A DNA stretch of 64,000 nucleotides from Prevotella sp. CAG:1320 (GCA_000435635.1 FR882151.1:5439-69438); one strand, 5' to 3'. Shown: positions 34,949-44,111, counted from the stretch's first letter. Program-made: numbers and translations. The notes: generated by a model from the sequence alone, not told the origin.

Positions 34949-35117
34949 CAAGTTTGCACACTGCGGGGGTACGGCATAAACTTGTTACCTTGCGGATTGC
35001 CGAGACACGAATACACGTTCATTACGATTCTTGCTTGTATGTATCTTTCCCCATCGCCTTTCATTAAGCCCGCATTAAAATAACATGAATGGATGATGGA
35101 TATATTCTTTTTTTTAT

Positions 35118-35125
35118 TACATTTG
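35118..35125 (+). promoter_or_regulatory. Bacteroidetes -7 promoter element
   Basis: TACATTTG, a full TAnnTTTG match, 18 bases upstream of the start codon at 35144. Confidence 0.6.
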
Positions 35126-35143
35126 CAAAAAATATTCGGTTTC

Positions 35144-35560
35144 ATGGTTAGACTACTTACTGTCATAGTCGCGTGTTTCTTATCGCTCACGATAATGTCA
35201 CAAGGAGACTTGCCTTGTGAAAACAAGAAATCGCTCATAATCAAATTAAGCCACATTTGCAGGTATCCCGCAAAACTCCAAGATGGTAATCAAGAAGCGT
35301 TTGTCGCCATAGAGTACAAAACTAATAAAGATGGCAAGATAACAAAAAGAAGGCTCGTTTTCTGCAATAACAGGAAATTCAGGAAAACTACATTGAGAGC
35401 ATTTGACAGTTTTAAAAACATTCAAATGAGCACGGCAGAGAAAACCGACACCATTTATTTCCAATATAAAATACAGGGTTCTTCCACTCCCATTCACCCT
35501 CTAACAGACATCACCGTGATAGGCTATGGCTCTGCCGACCAACCTACGTTAATGAAATGA
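35144..35560 (+). CDS. Small secreted protein, possible TonB-C-terminal-like fold
   Basis: A 138-residue protein with a clear signal peptide (MVRLLTVIVACFLSLTIMSQ). The mature part reads YPAKLQDGNQEAFVAIEYKTN, then DGKITKRRLVF and RKTTLRAFDSF. This is the order of elements in TonB C-terminal domains (strand, DG turn, strand, helix), so a stand-alone TonB-C-like fold is plausible but unproven. The start at 35144 is preferred over 35093 because of the signal peptide and the promoter position. The gene is visibly AT-richer than its neighbours and is flanked by 66-bp direct repeats, which hints at acquisition as a cassette. No partner gene. Confidence 0.65.
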   Translation: MVRLLTVIVACFLSLTIMSQGDLPCENKKSLIIKLSHICRYPAKLQDGNQEAFVAIEYKTNKDGKITKRRLVFCNNRKFRKTTLRAFDSFKNIQMSTAEKTDTIYFQYKIQGSSTPIHPLTDITVIGYGSADQPTLMK

Positions 35561-35731
35561 TCCTTGGGAATAGGGTCTGCTCACCAAAAGAGCCATATCT
35601 ATTTGCTTGAAAATCGTGAGTTCGAAGAATTATATAAAGGAAAGACGCTATCACCTCCAATGTAGTAGCGCATATTTGCGTCTCGCCAAGCAGGATTGTC
35701 AATACTTATGTGACTTATCGCCGAGCAATCT

Positions 35732-35797
35732 CACTTGCCGGCGATGTACACATCGCCGCTACAAATTCATGGTCTACACGATTCACGAGGAAACGTG
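35732..35797 (+). repeat. 66-bp repeat with REP-like palindrome, copy 2
   Basis: Same hairpin GGCGATGT-AC-ACATCGCC as copy 1; the two copies bracket the AT-rich gene at 35144-35560. The preceding 35617-35697 has a degenerate relative at 57400-57475. Confidence 0.85.
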
Positions 35798-35834
35798 GGA
35801 CTGAAGAAATATCATGGTAAACAGTTGGGAAGAG

Positions 35835-36051
35835 AAGGGCTTCGAAGAAGTCCAGGTATACTTAACCGCATGTGGGAAGCCTCGAAGAGGTTTCCCGCTT
35901 GCGGATAATGGGGCATCCACACATCCTATGGGGCCTCGAAGAGGTCCAGCCGCCCCAGTACTGCTTGGCAGATATTCACGTCGGGTATTCCTGGACCTCT
36001 TCGAGAAGAGATACCCTCAGTTAAGCATGCCCGGACTTCTTCGAAGCCCTT
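35835..36051. repeat. 217-bp nested inverted repeat built on TCGAAG
   Basis: A 19-bp perfect inverted repeat, AAGGGCTTCGAAGAAGTCC (35835-35853) and its complement at 36033-36051, continues as imperfect pairing to about 46 bases. Inside, CTCGAAGAGGTCCAG (35936-35950 region) mirrors CTGGACCTCTTCGAG (about 35990-36004), and another CCTCGAAGAGG sits at 35880-35890. It lies just before the convergent GtrA gene end. No coding frame. It could be a folded RNA or a non-autonomous element. Confidence 0.8.
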
Positions 36052-36142
36052 TTCCTCACCTTTGTGGTATCAATTACCGAGCACAATATTTCCACCACAC
36101 TTATATTTCTGACGACAGCACCTGCCATGACTTGGTGCGGAG

Positions 36143-36580
36143 CTAACGCTTCAGGAAAAACCTGACCAGCAGGAAATTGACGGGCACGCAGACGCAAAAC
36201 ATGGGAATGGGAGCCCACTGCTTGCTGATGCCCAACAACAAGAAGAGGTTAAGCGTAAGCATTTGCAGGGAGTAATTGACCACGTGGCTGAAGAGAAAAC
36301 CCGCACCACGGCGGGCATTGGCCTTCACCCGAAAAGTGAAACGGGTGGAAGCGATGAAATTGTAAATGAAACTCACCACGTAGCCTATGGTCATGGCCAC
36401 GGTGGAGAGCGTATGCGTGCCAGCCTCTACGTCCCAATGGATGGCCAAGCGAAGCAGCAACCAGTAAATGAAATACTGTAGGAGCGTAGCGGTGACACCC
36501 ACGATGCCGAAGCGCACTACCTCGCCTAGTTGTTGGCGACGCTTATCGCCTAAATGGTTTATAATGTCCTTCATCGGCAT
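36143..36580 (-). CDS. GtrA-like membrane protein
   Basis: A 145-residue inner-membrane protein with four hydrophobic helices and the GtrA-family pattern: RFGIVGVTATLLQYFIYW at the start, then IGYVVSFIYNFIASTRFTF. GtrA-like proteins help translocate polyprenyl-linked sugars across the membrane. It overlaps the end of the HAD phosphatase gene by 38 bases (32 if the ATG at 36574 is used), so it is translationally coupled. It ends the envelope-decoration operon. Confidence 0.85.
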   Translation of the reverse strand: MPMKDIINHLGDKRRQQLGEVVRFGIVGVTATLLQYFIYWLLLRLAIHWDVEAGTHTLSTVAMTIGYVVSFIYNFIASTRFTFRVKANARRGAGFLFSHVVNYSLQMLTLNLFLLLGISKQWAPIPMFCVCVPVNFLLVRFFLKR

Positions 36581-37163
36581 AACTCAACAATTCCCTGTCG
36601 CCACGGCTGTCGCCATAGGCAATAATAAAGTATCGCTCACGGGGAGCGGACAATATCGCCCGCAGGCGATTGACTTTCTCGGAGCCATAGCAGTTGGCGG
36701 TAAGGAAACGCCCTGTGAGCAGGCCATCCCTTGTTTCCACTTGCGTACACAGGAAAACAATGTCCTTTCCATCGTCCATCGCCTCGAAAAAGGGGCGCAC
36801 CCAGTTCTCCACGCTCGCGCTGATGACCACCACCCTGTTTCCGCCAGCCAACAAGGAATGAAGAGAAGTCCTGGCCCGTGGTCTTATCAGATGTCCATCG
36901 CTGGCGGCAAAGTCACGGCAATGGCGATTGAACTCCTCCAAAGACATGCCCCTAAACAAATGGGAGAACACCCGCTGCTTCACCACCCAATTGGGATAGA
37001 GCCTCAACTTCATGGCCACTAGCTGGGGACTGAACCGCAAGAGCGTCATGAACAACTTAAACCCTCCATGTACGTAGGCGATAAAAGCCAAGAGCGTGTC
37101 ATGGCTGGTCAGCGTACCATCAAAGTCGAAGCAATAGAGCCGTTTCTTATCCATTGTATTCAT
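36543..37163 (-). CDS. HAD-IB family phosphatase
   Basis: A 206-residue cytoplasmic HAD-superfamily phosphatase. Motif I is CFDFDGTLTSHD, motif II VVVISAS, and motif III/IV GDSRGDRELL; this is the phosphoserine-phosphatase-like IB subclass. Next to UbiA-type phosphoribosyl-decaprenyl synthases such enzymes commonly remove the 5-phosphate from polyprenyl-phosphoribose, and that is the likely role here (from context). It starts 3 bases after the UbiA stop. Confidence 0.88.
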   Translation of the reverse strand: MNTMDKKRLYCFDFDGTLTSHDTLLAFIAYVHGGFKLFMTLLRFSPQLVAMKLRLYPNWVVKQRVFSHLFRGMSLEEFNRHCRDFAASDGHLIRPRARTSLHSLLAGGNRVVVISASVENWVRPFFEAMDDGKDIVFLCTQVETRDGLLTGRFLTANCYGSEKVNRLRAILSAPRERYFIIAYGDSRGDRELLSYADEGHYKPFRR

Positions 37164-37166
37164 TGA

Positions 37167-38051
37167 CTACAACACATATATCACCAAGGCAAACGACAAC
37201 GCCCAGGCCAAGATGATAAGTTGAATGGTACGGTCATGCGTCACTACTTGCGTGGGGTCTCCGCTCTTGCGGTCAACCACGGCTATCTGGATATAACGCA
37301 ACAGGCCCAAAAGCACGAAGATAGTCGTAAGATAAAGATAGGGAGACTGGAAACGATTCACCACCTCAGGACTGACGGTATACATCACATAGCACACCAA
37401 AGTGACCGAAGCGGTAATGGTAATGGCCTGGTTGATGAACACCAGGTTGTAACGACTTGTGTTCTTTCGGGGCGCTTTCCCTGTCTCGTTCATGCGCCAG
37501 ACATCATCATGCCTCTTGGCGAAAGCCATGAAGAGCGCCACGAGAAAAGTCATGAGCACCAGCCAATGACTAGGCACTACACCCGTGGCCTCGCCACCTG
37601 CCAAGATGCGTAACACAAAGCCAAAGGAAACCACGCACACATCAAGAATGGAATACAGCTTTAACACCAAGCAATAAGCGATATTCAGCAGCCAATAGAG
37701 AACGATCACCACCATCACGTTCCACCCGTGGGCAGGCAGCAAAAGCAACGAGGCCATGGAAAGAATGAACAACACTGCCATCAAGATATAACCCTGACGG
37801 ATAGAGACTTGCCCCGAGGCAATGGGACGATGGCACTTCTCGGGGTGCTGGCGGTCTGCCTCCATGTCGATGATGTCATTGAGACAATAGATGGATGAGG
37901 CGGCGAGGCAAAACGCCACGAAAGTGACAAAGGCCGAAAGCAAATCGGAAGCCACCATCAAATTGCCCCCAAAAAACATAGGCATGAATACGAAAAAATT
38001 CTTAATCCATTGCTTGGGGCGTATGAGGGAAAACATTTTCATCATTTTCAT
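37167..38051 (-). CDS. UbiA-family prenyltransferase, decaprenyl-phosphate phosphoribosyltransferase-like
   Basis: A 294-residue polytopic membrane enzyme. It opens with LIRPKQWIKNFFVFMPMFF, has the first Asp-rich motif NDIIDMEADRQHP and a second AFAKRHDD motif. The sequence is of the DPPR-synthase type, which moves phosphoribose onto a polyprenyl phosphate, rather than a quinone enzyme. With the HAD phosphatase and GtrA it suggests production and flipping of a lipid-linked pentose (ribose or arabinose type) for envelope glycan decoration; no DprE epimerase genes are in the window. The start at 38051 avoids overlap with the upstream gene; downstream ATGs at 38045, 38042 and 38036 are possible. 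Confidence 0.85.
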   Translation of the reverse strand: MKMMKMFSLIRPKQWIKNFFVFMPMFFGGNLMVASDLLSAFVTFVAFCLAASSIYCLNDIIDMEADRQHPEKCHRPIASGQVSIRQGYILMAVLFILSMASLLLLPAHGWNVMVVIVLYWLLNIAYCLVLKLYSILDVCVVSFGFVLRILAGGEATGVVPSHWLVLMTFLVALFMAFAKRHDDVWRMNETGKAPRKNTSRYNLVFINQAITITASVTLVCYVMYTVSPEVVNRFQSPYLYLTTIFVLLGLLRYIQIAVVDRKSGDPTQVVTHDRTIQLIILAWALSFALVIYVL

Positions 38052-38067
38052 TTCTTGAATGAGAAGA

Positions 38068-39090
38068 TTAACGCAAAGAAGCGGGCAAACAGGCCGTAAG
38101 ACGCCCACGCACAAACGCCATGGCCTTGCTCAACAGCCAAGCCGCGGGCAACGTGATAACCGCACAGGAGAGGAAAGTAGGCCAATAAGTCCAACCCAAC
38201 GGCTCAAGATAAGCCAACACGAAATGGCTATGTATCAGATAGGCCTCCAGGCTCAAGGCACCCACAAAACCGAGCGCATTGTTACACCACTGAGGCAAAC
38301 GGCGAAACACCCTATTAAGCACCAGCACCGAAGTCACCGTCAAGGGAATATAAAGCATGCGCTCGATAAAAAGGGGAAATTCACCATGGCGCACTTGTTC
38401 CAAGAAGACGCAAGAGGCCAACGTCATAACGAAGAGCAAAAGAATCATCCAAATGCCCGCGCCATCCACGGTAGCCTTGCGACGCACCATCTCTCCCATG
38501 TTGATGCCAATAAAAAAGATGGGCACCCGACTCCAAAAAATCTCCAGGTGTCCTACCGCTTGATGGATAGGCGTAACCCACTGCACGAGCACACACCACA
38601 CGACCATGGCCACAGGCAACCAACGATAGATGGGATGACGACGTATCAACTCCATGTAAGCGGGAGCGAAAAGATAAAGCATCATCGTAGCGGGAATATA
38701 CCAGAAAGTCAGCTCATCGTGCAACCAGAAATCCCAGTTAATGGTGATATCGAGTACCAAGTCGAGCCAGGCAAACCAATCACCGCCATGAAAACGGGGA
38801 ATATAATAAAGGCACGCTATCAAAAGCCACGCGGGATAGACACGCAAATAACGCCGCATGAGAAAATGGCGGAAAGAAGGGGTCTTCATCCAAGAAAACC
38901 ATAGACCCACACCGCTGAGAAACAAGAATATGTCCACCCCGATATTACCCATACGGCGCAAGCCAAAGAAAGGGTCAAAACGTGGCAAACCTACATGGAA
39001 AAGAATGATGATAAGCATGGCGACACCCATCTGTTGCGCCCGGAAACGACTGATGTTGGCCAATTCTATGTCTTTGATGTTCAATCTCAT
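38068..39090 (-). CDS. Acyltransferase family 3 membrane protein
   Basis: A 340-residue inner-membrane O-acyltransferase of the AT3/OafA-like family, with about ten hydrophobic helices. Segments such as FHVGLP near residue 33 and NIGVDIFLFLSGVGLWFS fit the family. It would acetylate a sugar of an exported glycan. It overlaps the preceding acyltransferase gene by 4 bases (ATGA) and is followed after 16 bases by the UbiA gene. Confidence 0.85.
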   Translation of the reverse strand: MRLNIKDIELANISRFRAQQMGVAMLIIILFHVGLPRFDPFFGLRRMGNIGVDIFLFLSGVGLWFSWMKTPSFRHFLMRRYLRVYPAWLLIACLYYIPRFHGGDWFAWLDLVLDITINWDFWLHDELTFWYIPATMMLYLFAPAYMELIRRHPIYRWLPVAMVVWCVLVQWVTPIHQAVGHLEIFWSRVPIFFIGINMGEMVRRKATVDGAGIWMILLLFVMTLASCVFLEQVRHGEFPLFIERMLYIPLTVTSVLVLNRVFRRLPQWCNNALGFVGALSLEAYLIHSHFVLAYLEPLGWTYWPTFLSCAVITLPAAWLLSKAMAFVRGRLTACLPASLR

Positions 39091-40220
39091 TTCATCGAAG
39101 GATTAGGAATACGTTTCATCAGTTGCATGAAAACCCACGCCAAACAGAGGCTGGCAATGACATAGAGCAGAAGCCCCGTGTAAGTATCCCCTTGCCTGCT
39201 GATGGGAATGAATATCTTGCGGGTAATGGGATGGCACACAAAAAGTGCCGCGCTAATGCTACCCAACCACTCTAAACCCCAAGAGCAGGAGCGGACAAAA
39301 CGAGACGATGCCGCGTCGGTAAGCAATTTGACAAGGCCTATACAGCTGGCGCAAACCATCACAGGCACAAATGTCCAGGTGACAAAGCCGAGGCTCATCA
39401 GATATACCAGCACCAAGGAAACCACGAAAAGACAGGCATCCCACTGCACTTGGCTACCTGGCCCTCGCCAAGAGAGCACATACCGCTCATAGCGAGCCGC
39501 CAGCAATCCCATACCAAAGGGCAACATGCCTCCCATGAAGTTATACCGATATCTATTGAGAGACTCGCTTTCAGGGGAAAGACAGAGTTGCAAGGCTACA
39601 CACAACACCATCAAAGCCACCGTCACTCCCCAATGGCGACGATAAAGTAAAAGGCGGTAGACGATATACAACTGTAGCATCAAGCCGAAAAACCAATAAG
39701 GACCAGGCCATATCTGGCGGTCGGGGGTGGGCAAGAGATTGTTGAACATGCCCAGTTGGGCCACTATCTTCAGCACGTCATAATGCCAGCGACCAGGCGT
39801 GATAGCGTCAACCATGGTGAAAGCCACAAAGCCCACTATCATCATCTTGAAGAGCTTAAGGAAGTGGTAACGCAGAAAACGGAACGTCCCTGTCCCCCTC
39901 TCCCTGAGAGAAACATTTTCATGCGCGACGGGCATGGAAGGCATGACTCGTTCATATTTTTTCACCAGTCCGTAAGCACTCAGGAAAAGAAAAACGGGTA
40001 CGCCATAATGGCCAAAGAAAGAGAGCAGGTGCAGCAACAAATTCGCGTCGGGATGTATCAACACCTGGTTAAACCAGTCAACATTACGCTGAAAGAACTG
40101 ATACTCATTCTCCTTGACGATGGGGCCAAGCCAATGGGCATAATTATGCAGGAAAATACCCGCGATTGCCAAGCCTCGCAAGGCATTGCACTCCGCCCTA
40201 GACAACAACTCCTCTTTCAT
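39087..40220 (-). CDS. Acyltransferase family 3 membrane protein
   Basis: A 377-residue AT3-like membrane acyltransferase: ALRGLAIAGIFLHNYAHW near the N-terminus, then FGHYGVPVFLFLSAYGLVKKYE. It is distinct from the adjacent paralogue (longer, different loops), so the operon carries two acyltransferases probably acting on different positions or sugars. It overlaps both neighbours by 4 bases (ATGA), a strong sign of coupled translation. Confidence 0.85.
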   Translation of the reverse strand: MKEELLSRAECNALRGLAIAGIFLHNYAHWLGPIVKENEYQFFQRNVDWFNQVLIHPDANLLLHLLSFFGHYGVPVFLFLSAYGLVKKYERVMPSMPVAHENVSLRERGTGTFRFLRYHFLKLFKMMIVGFVAFTMVDAITPGRWHYDVLKIVAQLGMFNNLLPTPDRQIWPGPYWFFGLMLQLYIVYRLLLYRRHWGVTVALMVLCVALQLCLSPESESLNRYRYNFMGGMLPFGMGLLAARYERYVLSWRGPGSQVQWDACLFVVSLVLVYLMSLGFVTWTFVPVMVCASCIGLVKLLTDAASSRFVRSCSWGLEWLGSISAALFVCHPITRKIFIPISRQGDTYTGLLLYVIASLCLAWVFMQLMKRIPNPSMK

Positions 40221-42043
40221 AGCTTCTTGCCTTTTTGACGCAGATGTTCATCCCTGAGTTTGTCGTAATCGGTCTTTCCCTTCAATATCCTAGGCCGTTT
40301 CTCGTCATACTTGGGGCTCAATATATTATAACGCTCCTGATACCACGGAGTATGGATGCCCGCCAAATAAAGCAACAAATGGGGCAGAGCGTCTGTCATG
40401 TAGCGGCGGTTACGCGCAGCCACTATCTGTTGGTATATTTCCGGATGGTTCTTGATATAGGTATGGGAACAATATATCCAGAAAGGCACCTCAAACTCAT
40501 AGTGGGCCAAAGGCCAATCTATCTCGGCCGAATGGTTGCGGCAGATGAAACCGCGGTTCTCCTCATAGCATTCCTCCCCATGATCCGGCATATAGATGAC
40601 AATAGCGTCTTGGTCGCTATAGCGCTTGATAATCTGGTAGACCACGGAGTCATTATAGAGAGTGGCATTATCATAATAACTAAGCACCTGACGCTGGCGC
40701 GCGGACAATTCCGGACGTTCCTCCTCGTATTGGCTTGCCCAAAAATGTGACTGTTCACGAGGATAGCGTTGGCGATAGTTCACATGCTGCCCTATCAAAT
40801 GGAAAATGGTGAGATTATGTTTCCCCTCTTCCTTACGCCAATTCCGATCATAGTCCTCCAATAACTGGGCATCATACGTGAAAAGCTGTGTATTACGAGT
40901 ATCAAACTGCAAGTCGCTTAGCTCCGGGTCATTGAGGAAGAAGCCGCCACTGAAGTCATAGACTGCCTGTTTGGCCTTAGGCAAGTATTGATTGGTAAGG
41001 AAAGTGACATGATAGCCCGCCTTTCGGAAAAGCTCGGGAAAGAGCGGATAGTCACACCATTCTCCCTTCTGGCCTATCACATGGGTGGAAAACACATTCT
41101 TGAACACGAAGCTGGTAAGGTTCCAGCAAGAAACCACATCGGTGAAAGGCACTAAAAGCCCCGTCTTTTGCAAAGCCACCTGCCATGGAGTGGTTTCCTT
41201 GAAATAGCCATAAAGCTGGGAATGGTTTTTGGCGAAACTTTCTCCTATGATAAGCACTATCTGTGGCGAACGATACGAACAACTATCCACAGTTACTTTT
41301 TGTGCCGTCTCGAAAAGCACTTCAATTTGCTTTGCCGCCAAGGAATTGGCATAGAGACTAAACGCCAAGCGATGAACTGGCGTATAGAGAACGGCATGAT
41401 GGGCATCCGTAAGAATGTGCTCCACCTCCCCGATATTAGAACCTGTCATCAGTTTGTGAGTGGCGACCTTGTTGGACCAGCCTAACCATACGGCCAAGAC
41501 AATAATCACCAAAGTGAAAAAGCCCAAAACGGGACGAGCCACATCGACAATCTCTTTGCGTAAGCGGACGTGAGAAAGAAAAATCTTGTGAATGAAGAAC
41601 AGGGCTATATGCACCAAGATGAGCAAAAGCACCCAACCTACATCACTGAAGATGACATTGGGGGAAAGACAAGAAGAAAGAAAGTCGCCCGCTTCTCGCG
41701 TATTAGTCTCTCCCACCAGCATCAGCATGGAAGGGTTGAGCGTGGAGTCAAAACTCACAAAACAATACAAATCGGCCAAGGCCGTGAAGTATAGCAATAT
41801 ATAAAGAGGTATGCGCAACCAAAACCTCACCTTACGGGGAATCAAGGCCAACACCACACATACCAAATAAATGTCAAGGAAAAGCTCGACAAAAAGATTA
41901 TCATACAACTCGCCATTGCGGGGCAAAGTACAAACAGCGCTAATCACGCCGAGCAAATACATGAAGACAAAGAAGTTGGGATTTCGCCTAATAGGCTCAA
42001 ACAACCAGCCCAACACGCTTCCGATGGGATTTCTCTTTCTCAT
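40217..42043 (-). CDS. Phosphoethanolamine-transferase-like protein (EptA/sulfatase fold)
   Basis: A 608-residue membrane protein: about five N-terminal helices (to residue ~180) followed by a periplasmic alkaline-phosphatase/sulfatase-fold domain. Metal and active-site segments visible are VLIIGESFAKNHSQLYGY (Glu), CWNLTSFVFKNVFST (candidate nucleophile Thr), HLIGQHVNY and YMPDHGEECYEENRG (Asp-His). This matches EptA/CptA-like enzymes that put phosphoethanolamine on lipid A, core sugars or other envelope glycans. It heads the run of overlapping genes ending with GtrA and starts 8 bases after nadD. Confidence 0.87.
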   Translation of the reverse strand: MRKRNPIGSVLGWLFEPIRRNPNFFVFMYLLGVISAVCTLPRNGELYDNLFVELFLDIYLVCVVLALIPRKVRFWLRIPLYILLYFTALADLYCFVSFDSTLNPSMLMLVGETNTREAGDFLSSCLSPNVIFSDVGWVLLLILVHIALFFIHKIFLSHVRLRKEIVDVARPVLGFFTLVIIVLAVWLGWSNKVATHKLMTGSNIGEVEHILTDAHHAVLYTPVHRLAFSLYANSLAAKQIEVLFETAQKVTVDSCSYRSPQIVLIIGESFAKNHSQLYGYFKETTPWQVALQKTGLLVPFTDVVSCWNLTSFVFKNVFSTHVIGQKGEWCDYPLFPELFRKAGYHVTFLTNQYLPKAKQAVYDFSGGFFLNDPELSDLQFDTRNTQLFTYDAQLLEDYDRNWRKEEGKHNLTIFHLIGQHVNYRQRYPREQSHFWASQYEEERPELSARQRQVLSYYDNATLYNDSVVYQIIKRYSDQDAIVIYMPDHGEECYEENRGFICRNHSAEIDWPLAHYEFEVPFWIYCSHTYIKNHPEIYQQIVAARNRRYMTDALPHLLLYLAGIHTPWYQERYNILSPKYDEKRPRILKGKTDYDKLRDEHLRQKGKKL

Positions 42044-42050
42044 GTCTTAT

Positions 42051-42638
42051 CTATTTTATGTTCTTATAATAGCTTATTACGTCTCGTTCTATCGCTGGCG
42101 GCACCATACCCGTGATGGAGAGACCAGAACGCACCCGCTGCCTGACCTGCGTACTGCTGATATCTATCAAGGGGGTGGGCGCCAAAGTCACTCCCTTAGG
42201 CAAACTTTCTGGAATTATTTCTGTCCCTTTGCGAGGATAAACCAGCAACCTGAATGTCCGCAATATATCCTCATGACGATACCAATTGGGGAAAATCCGC
42301 CAGTTATCACTACCTATAAGCAACACCCAATCCACCAAAGGATAGCGTTCTCGCAAAACCTGCAATGTATTCCATGTATAAGAAGGACGGGGAAGATGAA
42401 ACTCCAAGTCACACACTCGCAAGCCCCGCTCGCCCTCTACAGCTTTTTGCGCCAAGCGCAAACGTATCTCATCAGACAACAATTGACCACTATCGGCTTT
42501 CAATGGATTAAGCGGCGACACCATCAGCCACACCTCATCCAAAAGATGTCTCCCGAGAAGTTGGCGGGCCAATGTGACATGACCCATGTGGATGGGGTTA
42601 AAGCTTCCACCATATATCCCAATGGTCTTGCGCTCCAT
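42051..42638 (-). CDS. nadD: Nicotinate-nucleotide adenylyltransferase
   Basis: A 195-residue NAD-synthesis enzyme that adenylates nicotinate mononucleotide. The nucleotidyltransferase motifs are complete: GIYGGSFNPIHMGH at the N-terminus and the C-terminal ISSTQVRQR. The ATG at 42638 is used; the frame could begin at a GTG at 42647. It lies 20 bases after gmk. Confidence 0.95.
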   Translation of the reverse strand: MERKTIGIYGGSFNPIHMGHVTLARQLLGRHLLDEVWLMVSPLNPLKADSGQLLSDEIRLRLAQKAVEGERGLRVCDLEFHLPRPSYTWNTLQVLRERYPLVDWVLLIGSDNWRIFPNWYRHEDILRTFRLLVYPRKGTEIIPESLPKGVTLAPTPLIDISSTQVRQRVRSGLSITGMVPPAIERDVISYYKNIK

Positions 42639-42658
42639 ACTTTCCACACCTTTATATT

Positions 42659-43231
42659 CTAGTCATCAAGGAAATCTTTTACCAAGCGATAAACTTCTTG
42701 CTCCGCGGTCTCCAAGTCATCATTTACAACAACCTTGTCAAATCGCGGGGCAAATGAAAGCTCATAGTCGGCTTTGGCCAATCTTTGCTCTATCACCTCG
42801 GGAGCGTCAGTAGCCCTGCCTTCTAACCGTTTGCGCAGTTCTTCCAACGAGGGAGGTTGAATAAAGAGGCTCAAAGCCCGCTCTCCATAAAAACGCTTGA
42901 TATTGAGCGCGCCTTTCACGTCCACGTCGAAGACCACCGTCTGGCCTGCCTCCAATTGGCGTTCCACTTGTGATTTCAGCGTGCCATAGAAACGGTCGGC
43001 ATATACCTCCTCATATTCCAGGAACTCTCCCCGGGCTATCTTCTCGCGGAACTCCTCGGGGGAGATGAAGAAGTATTCCACGCCATCACGCTCCGTACCG
43101 CGAGGCGCACGACTCGTGCAACTCACCGAGAAGGCCAAGCGCAACTCTGGATGTTCACGCATAAGCCAATTCACTATCGTACTTTTCCCCGACCCCGAAG
43201 GGGCACTGAATACCAAGAGTTTGTTCGCCAT
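42659..43231 (-). CDS. gmk: Guanylate kinase
   Basis: A 190-residue cytoplasmic kinase converting GMP to GDP. The P-loop is FSAPSGSGKST, followed by the substrate-binding SVSCTSRAPRGTERDGVEYFF and the lid region. Normal length. It begins 1 base after the yicC stop codon. Confidence 0.97.
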   Translation of the reverse strand: MANKLLVFSAPSGSGKSTIVNWLMREHPELRLAFSVSCTSRAPRGTERDGVEYFFISPEEFREKIARGEFLEYEEVYADRFYGTLKSQVERQLEAGQTVVFDVDVKGALNIKRFYGERALSLFIQPPSLEELRKRLEGRATDAPEVIEQRLAKADYELSFAPRFDKVVVNDDLETAEQEVYRLVKDFLDD

Positions 43232-43232
43232 C

Positions 43233-44111
43233 TTACAATACGTTGAGTACTTGCTCCTTGATTTGCTCCAATTCGTCTTTCATCTTGACCACGATGTTCT
43301 GCATCTCGGCCTGGTTGCTCTTCGAACCCGTGGTGTTAATCTCACGCCCCATCTCTTGCGCTATAAAGCCAAGTTTCTTGCCTACACCACGTCCCGTTTC
43401 CTCCATGGTCTCACGGAAATATTTCAGGTGGTTGGCAAGACGTTGCTTTTCTTCGCTGATATCAAGCTTCTCTATATAATAAATAAGCTCTTGCTCCAAA
43501 CGGCTCTTGTCATAATCCACCTCAGGTATCTTTTCCAAACTCTTTACGATATTCGAGCGAATCTTTTCCACCCGAGATTTCTCTAAAGGCTCAAGACTGA
43601 CGAGTAAACGCTCTATGTTGTCTAATTTCTCATGGAATTTCTTGGCTAACGCCACACCTTCCTGCTTGCGGAAAGCTATCAAATTATCCAGTGCCTCCTG
43701 GATGGCCTGCGCCACCACATTCCATTCCTCCTCCGCCAGCTCTTCCACATCTGCCTTAGCCAATACATCTGGCATACGCAACAAAGAAGCATACCAATCT
43801 GTCGGCTCAGGAATACCTGTCTTCTGGGAAATCGCCTTCAATTGCCTGTAATAGTTGTCCACCAACGCCTCGTTGATTGGGGTTGCACTCACAGCCTCAT
43901 CTTTCTCTATCCAAATGGAAAAATCTATTTTACCTCGTTCCAGCCTTTGGGAAAGGGTCTTGCGGATGTCCATTTCTTTCTCTCTGTATAAAGGGGCAAT
44001 CCTAGTGGAGAGATCCAAAGACTTACCGTTCAGCGATCTCACTTCAACATTTATCTTCTTCTCGTTATAAGTGAGCACTGCCTTTCCGAAGCCGGTCATT
44101 GACTGTATCAT
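43233..44111 (-). CDS. yicC: YicC-family endoribonuclease
   Basis: A 292-residue protein of the YicC/YloC family, recently recognised as an endoribonuclease. It starts MIQSMTGFGKAV and ends with the conserved stretch GREINTTGSKSNQAEMQNIVVKMKDELEQIKEQVLNVL. The ATG at 44111 is used; the frame also runs to a TTG at 44138. It is the first gene of the minus-strand unit and shares a 91-bp divergent promoter region with tsaB. Confidence 0.94.
   Translation of the reverse strand: MIQSMTGFGKAVLTYNEKKINVEVRSLNGKSLDLSTRIAPLYREKEMDIRKTLSQRLERGKIDFSIWIEKDEAVSATPINEALVDNYYRQLKAISQKTGIPEPTDWYASLLRMPDVLAKADVEELAEEEWNVVAQAIQEALDNLIAFRKQEGVALAKKFHEKLDNIERLLVSLEPLEKSRVEKIRSNIVKSLEKIPEVDYDKSRLEQELIYYIEKLDISEEKQRLANHLKYFRETMEETGRGVGKKLGFIAQEMGREINTTGSKSNQAEMQNIVVKMKDELEQIKEQVLNVL

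Noticed and set aside
34838..35083. 81-codon plus-strand frame
   Set aside because: Covers REP-like repeat fragments; no promoter, signal or recognisable pattern.
38059..38904. 281-codon plus-strand frame
   Set aside because: Antisense to the acyltransferase gene; lacks any coherent fold or motif.
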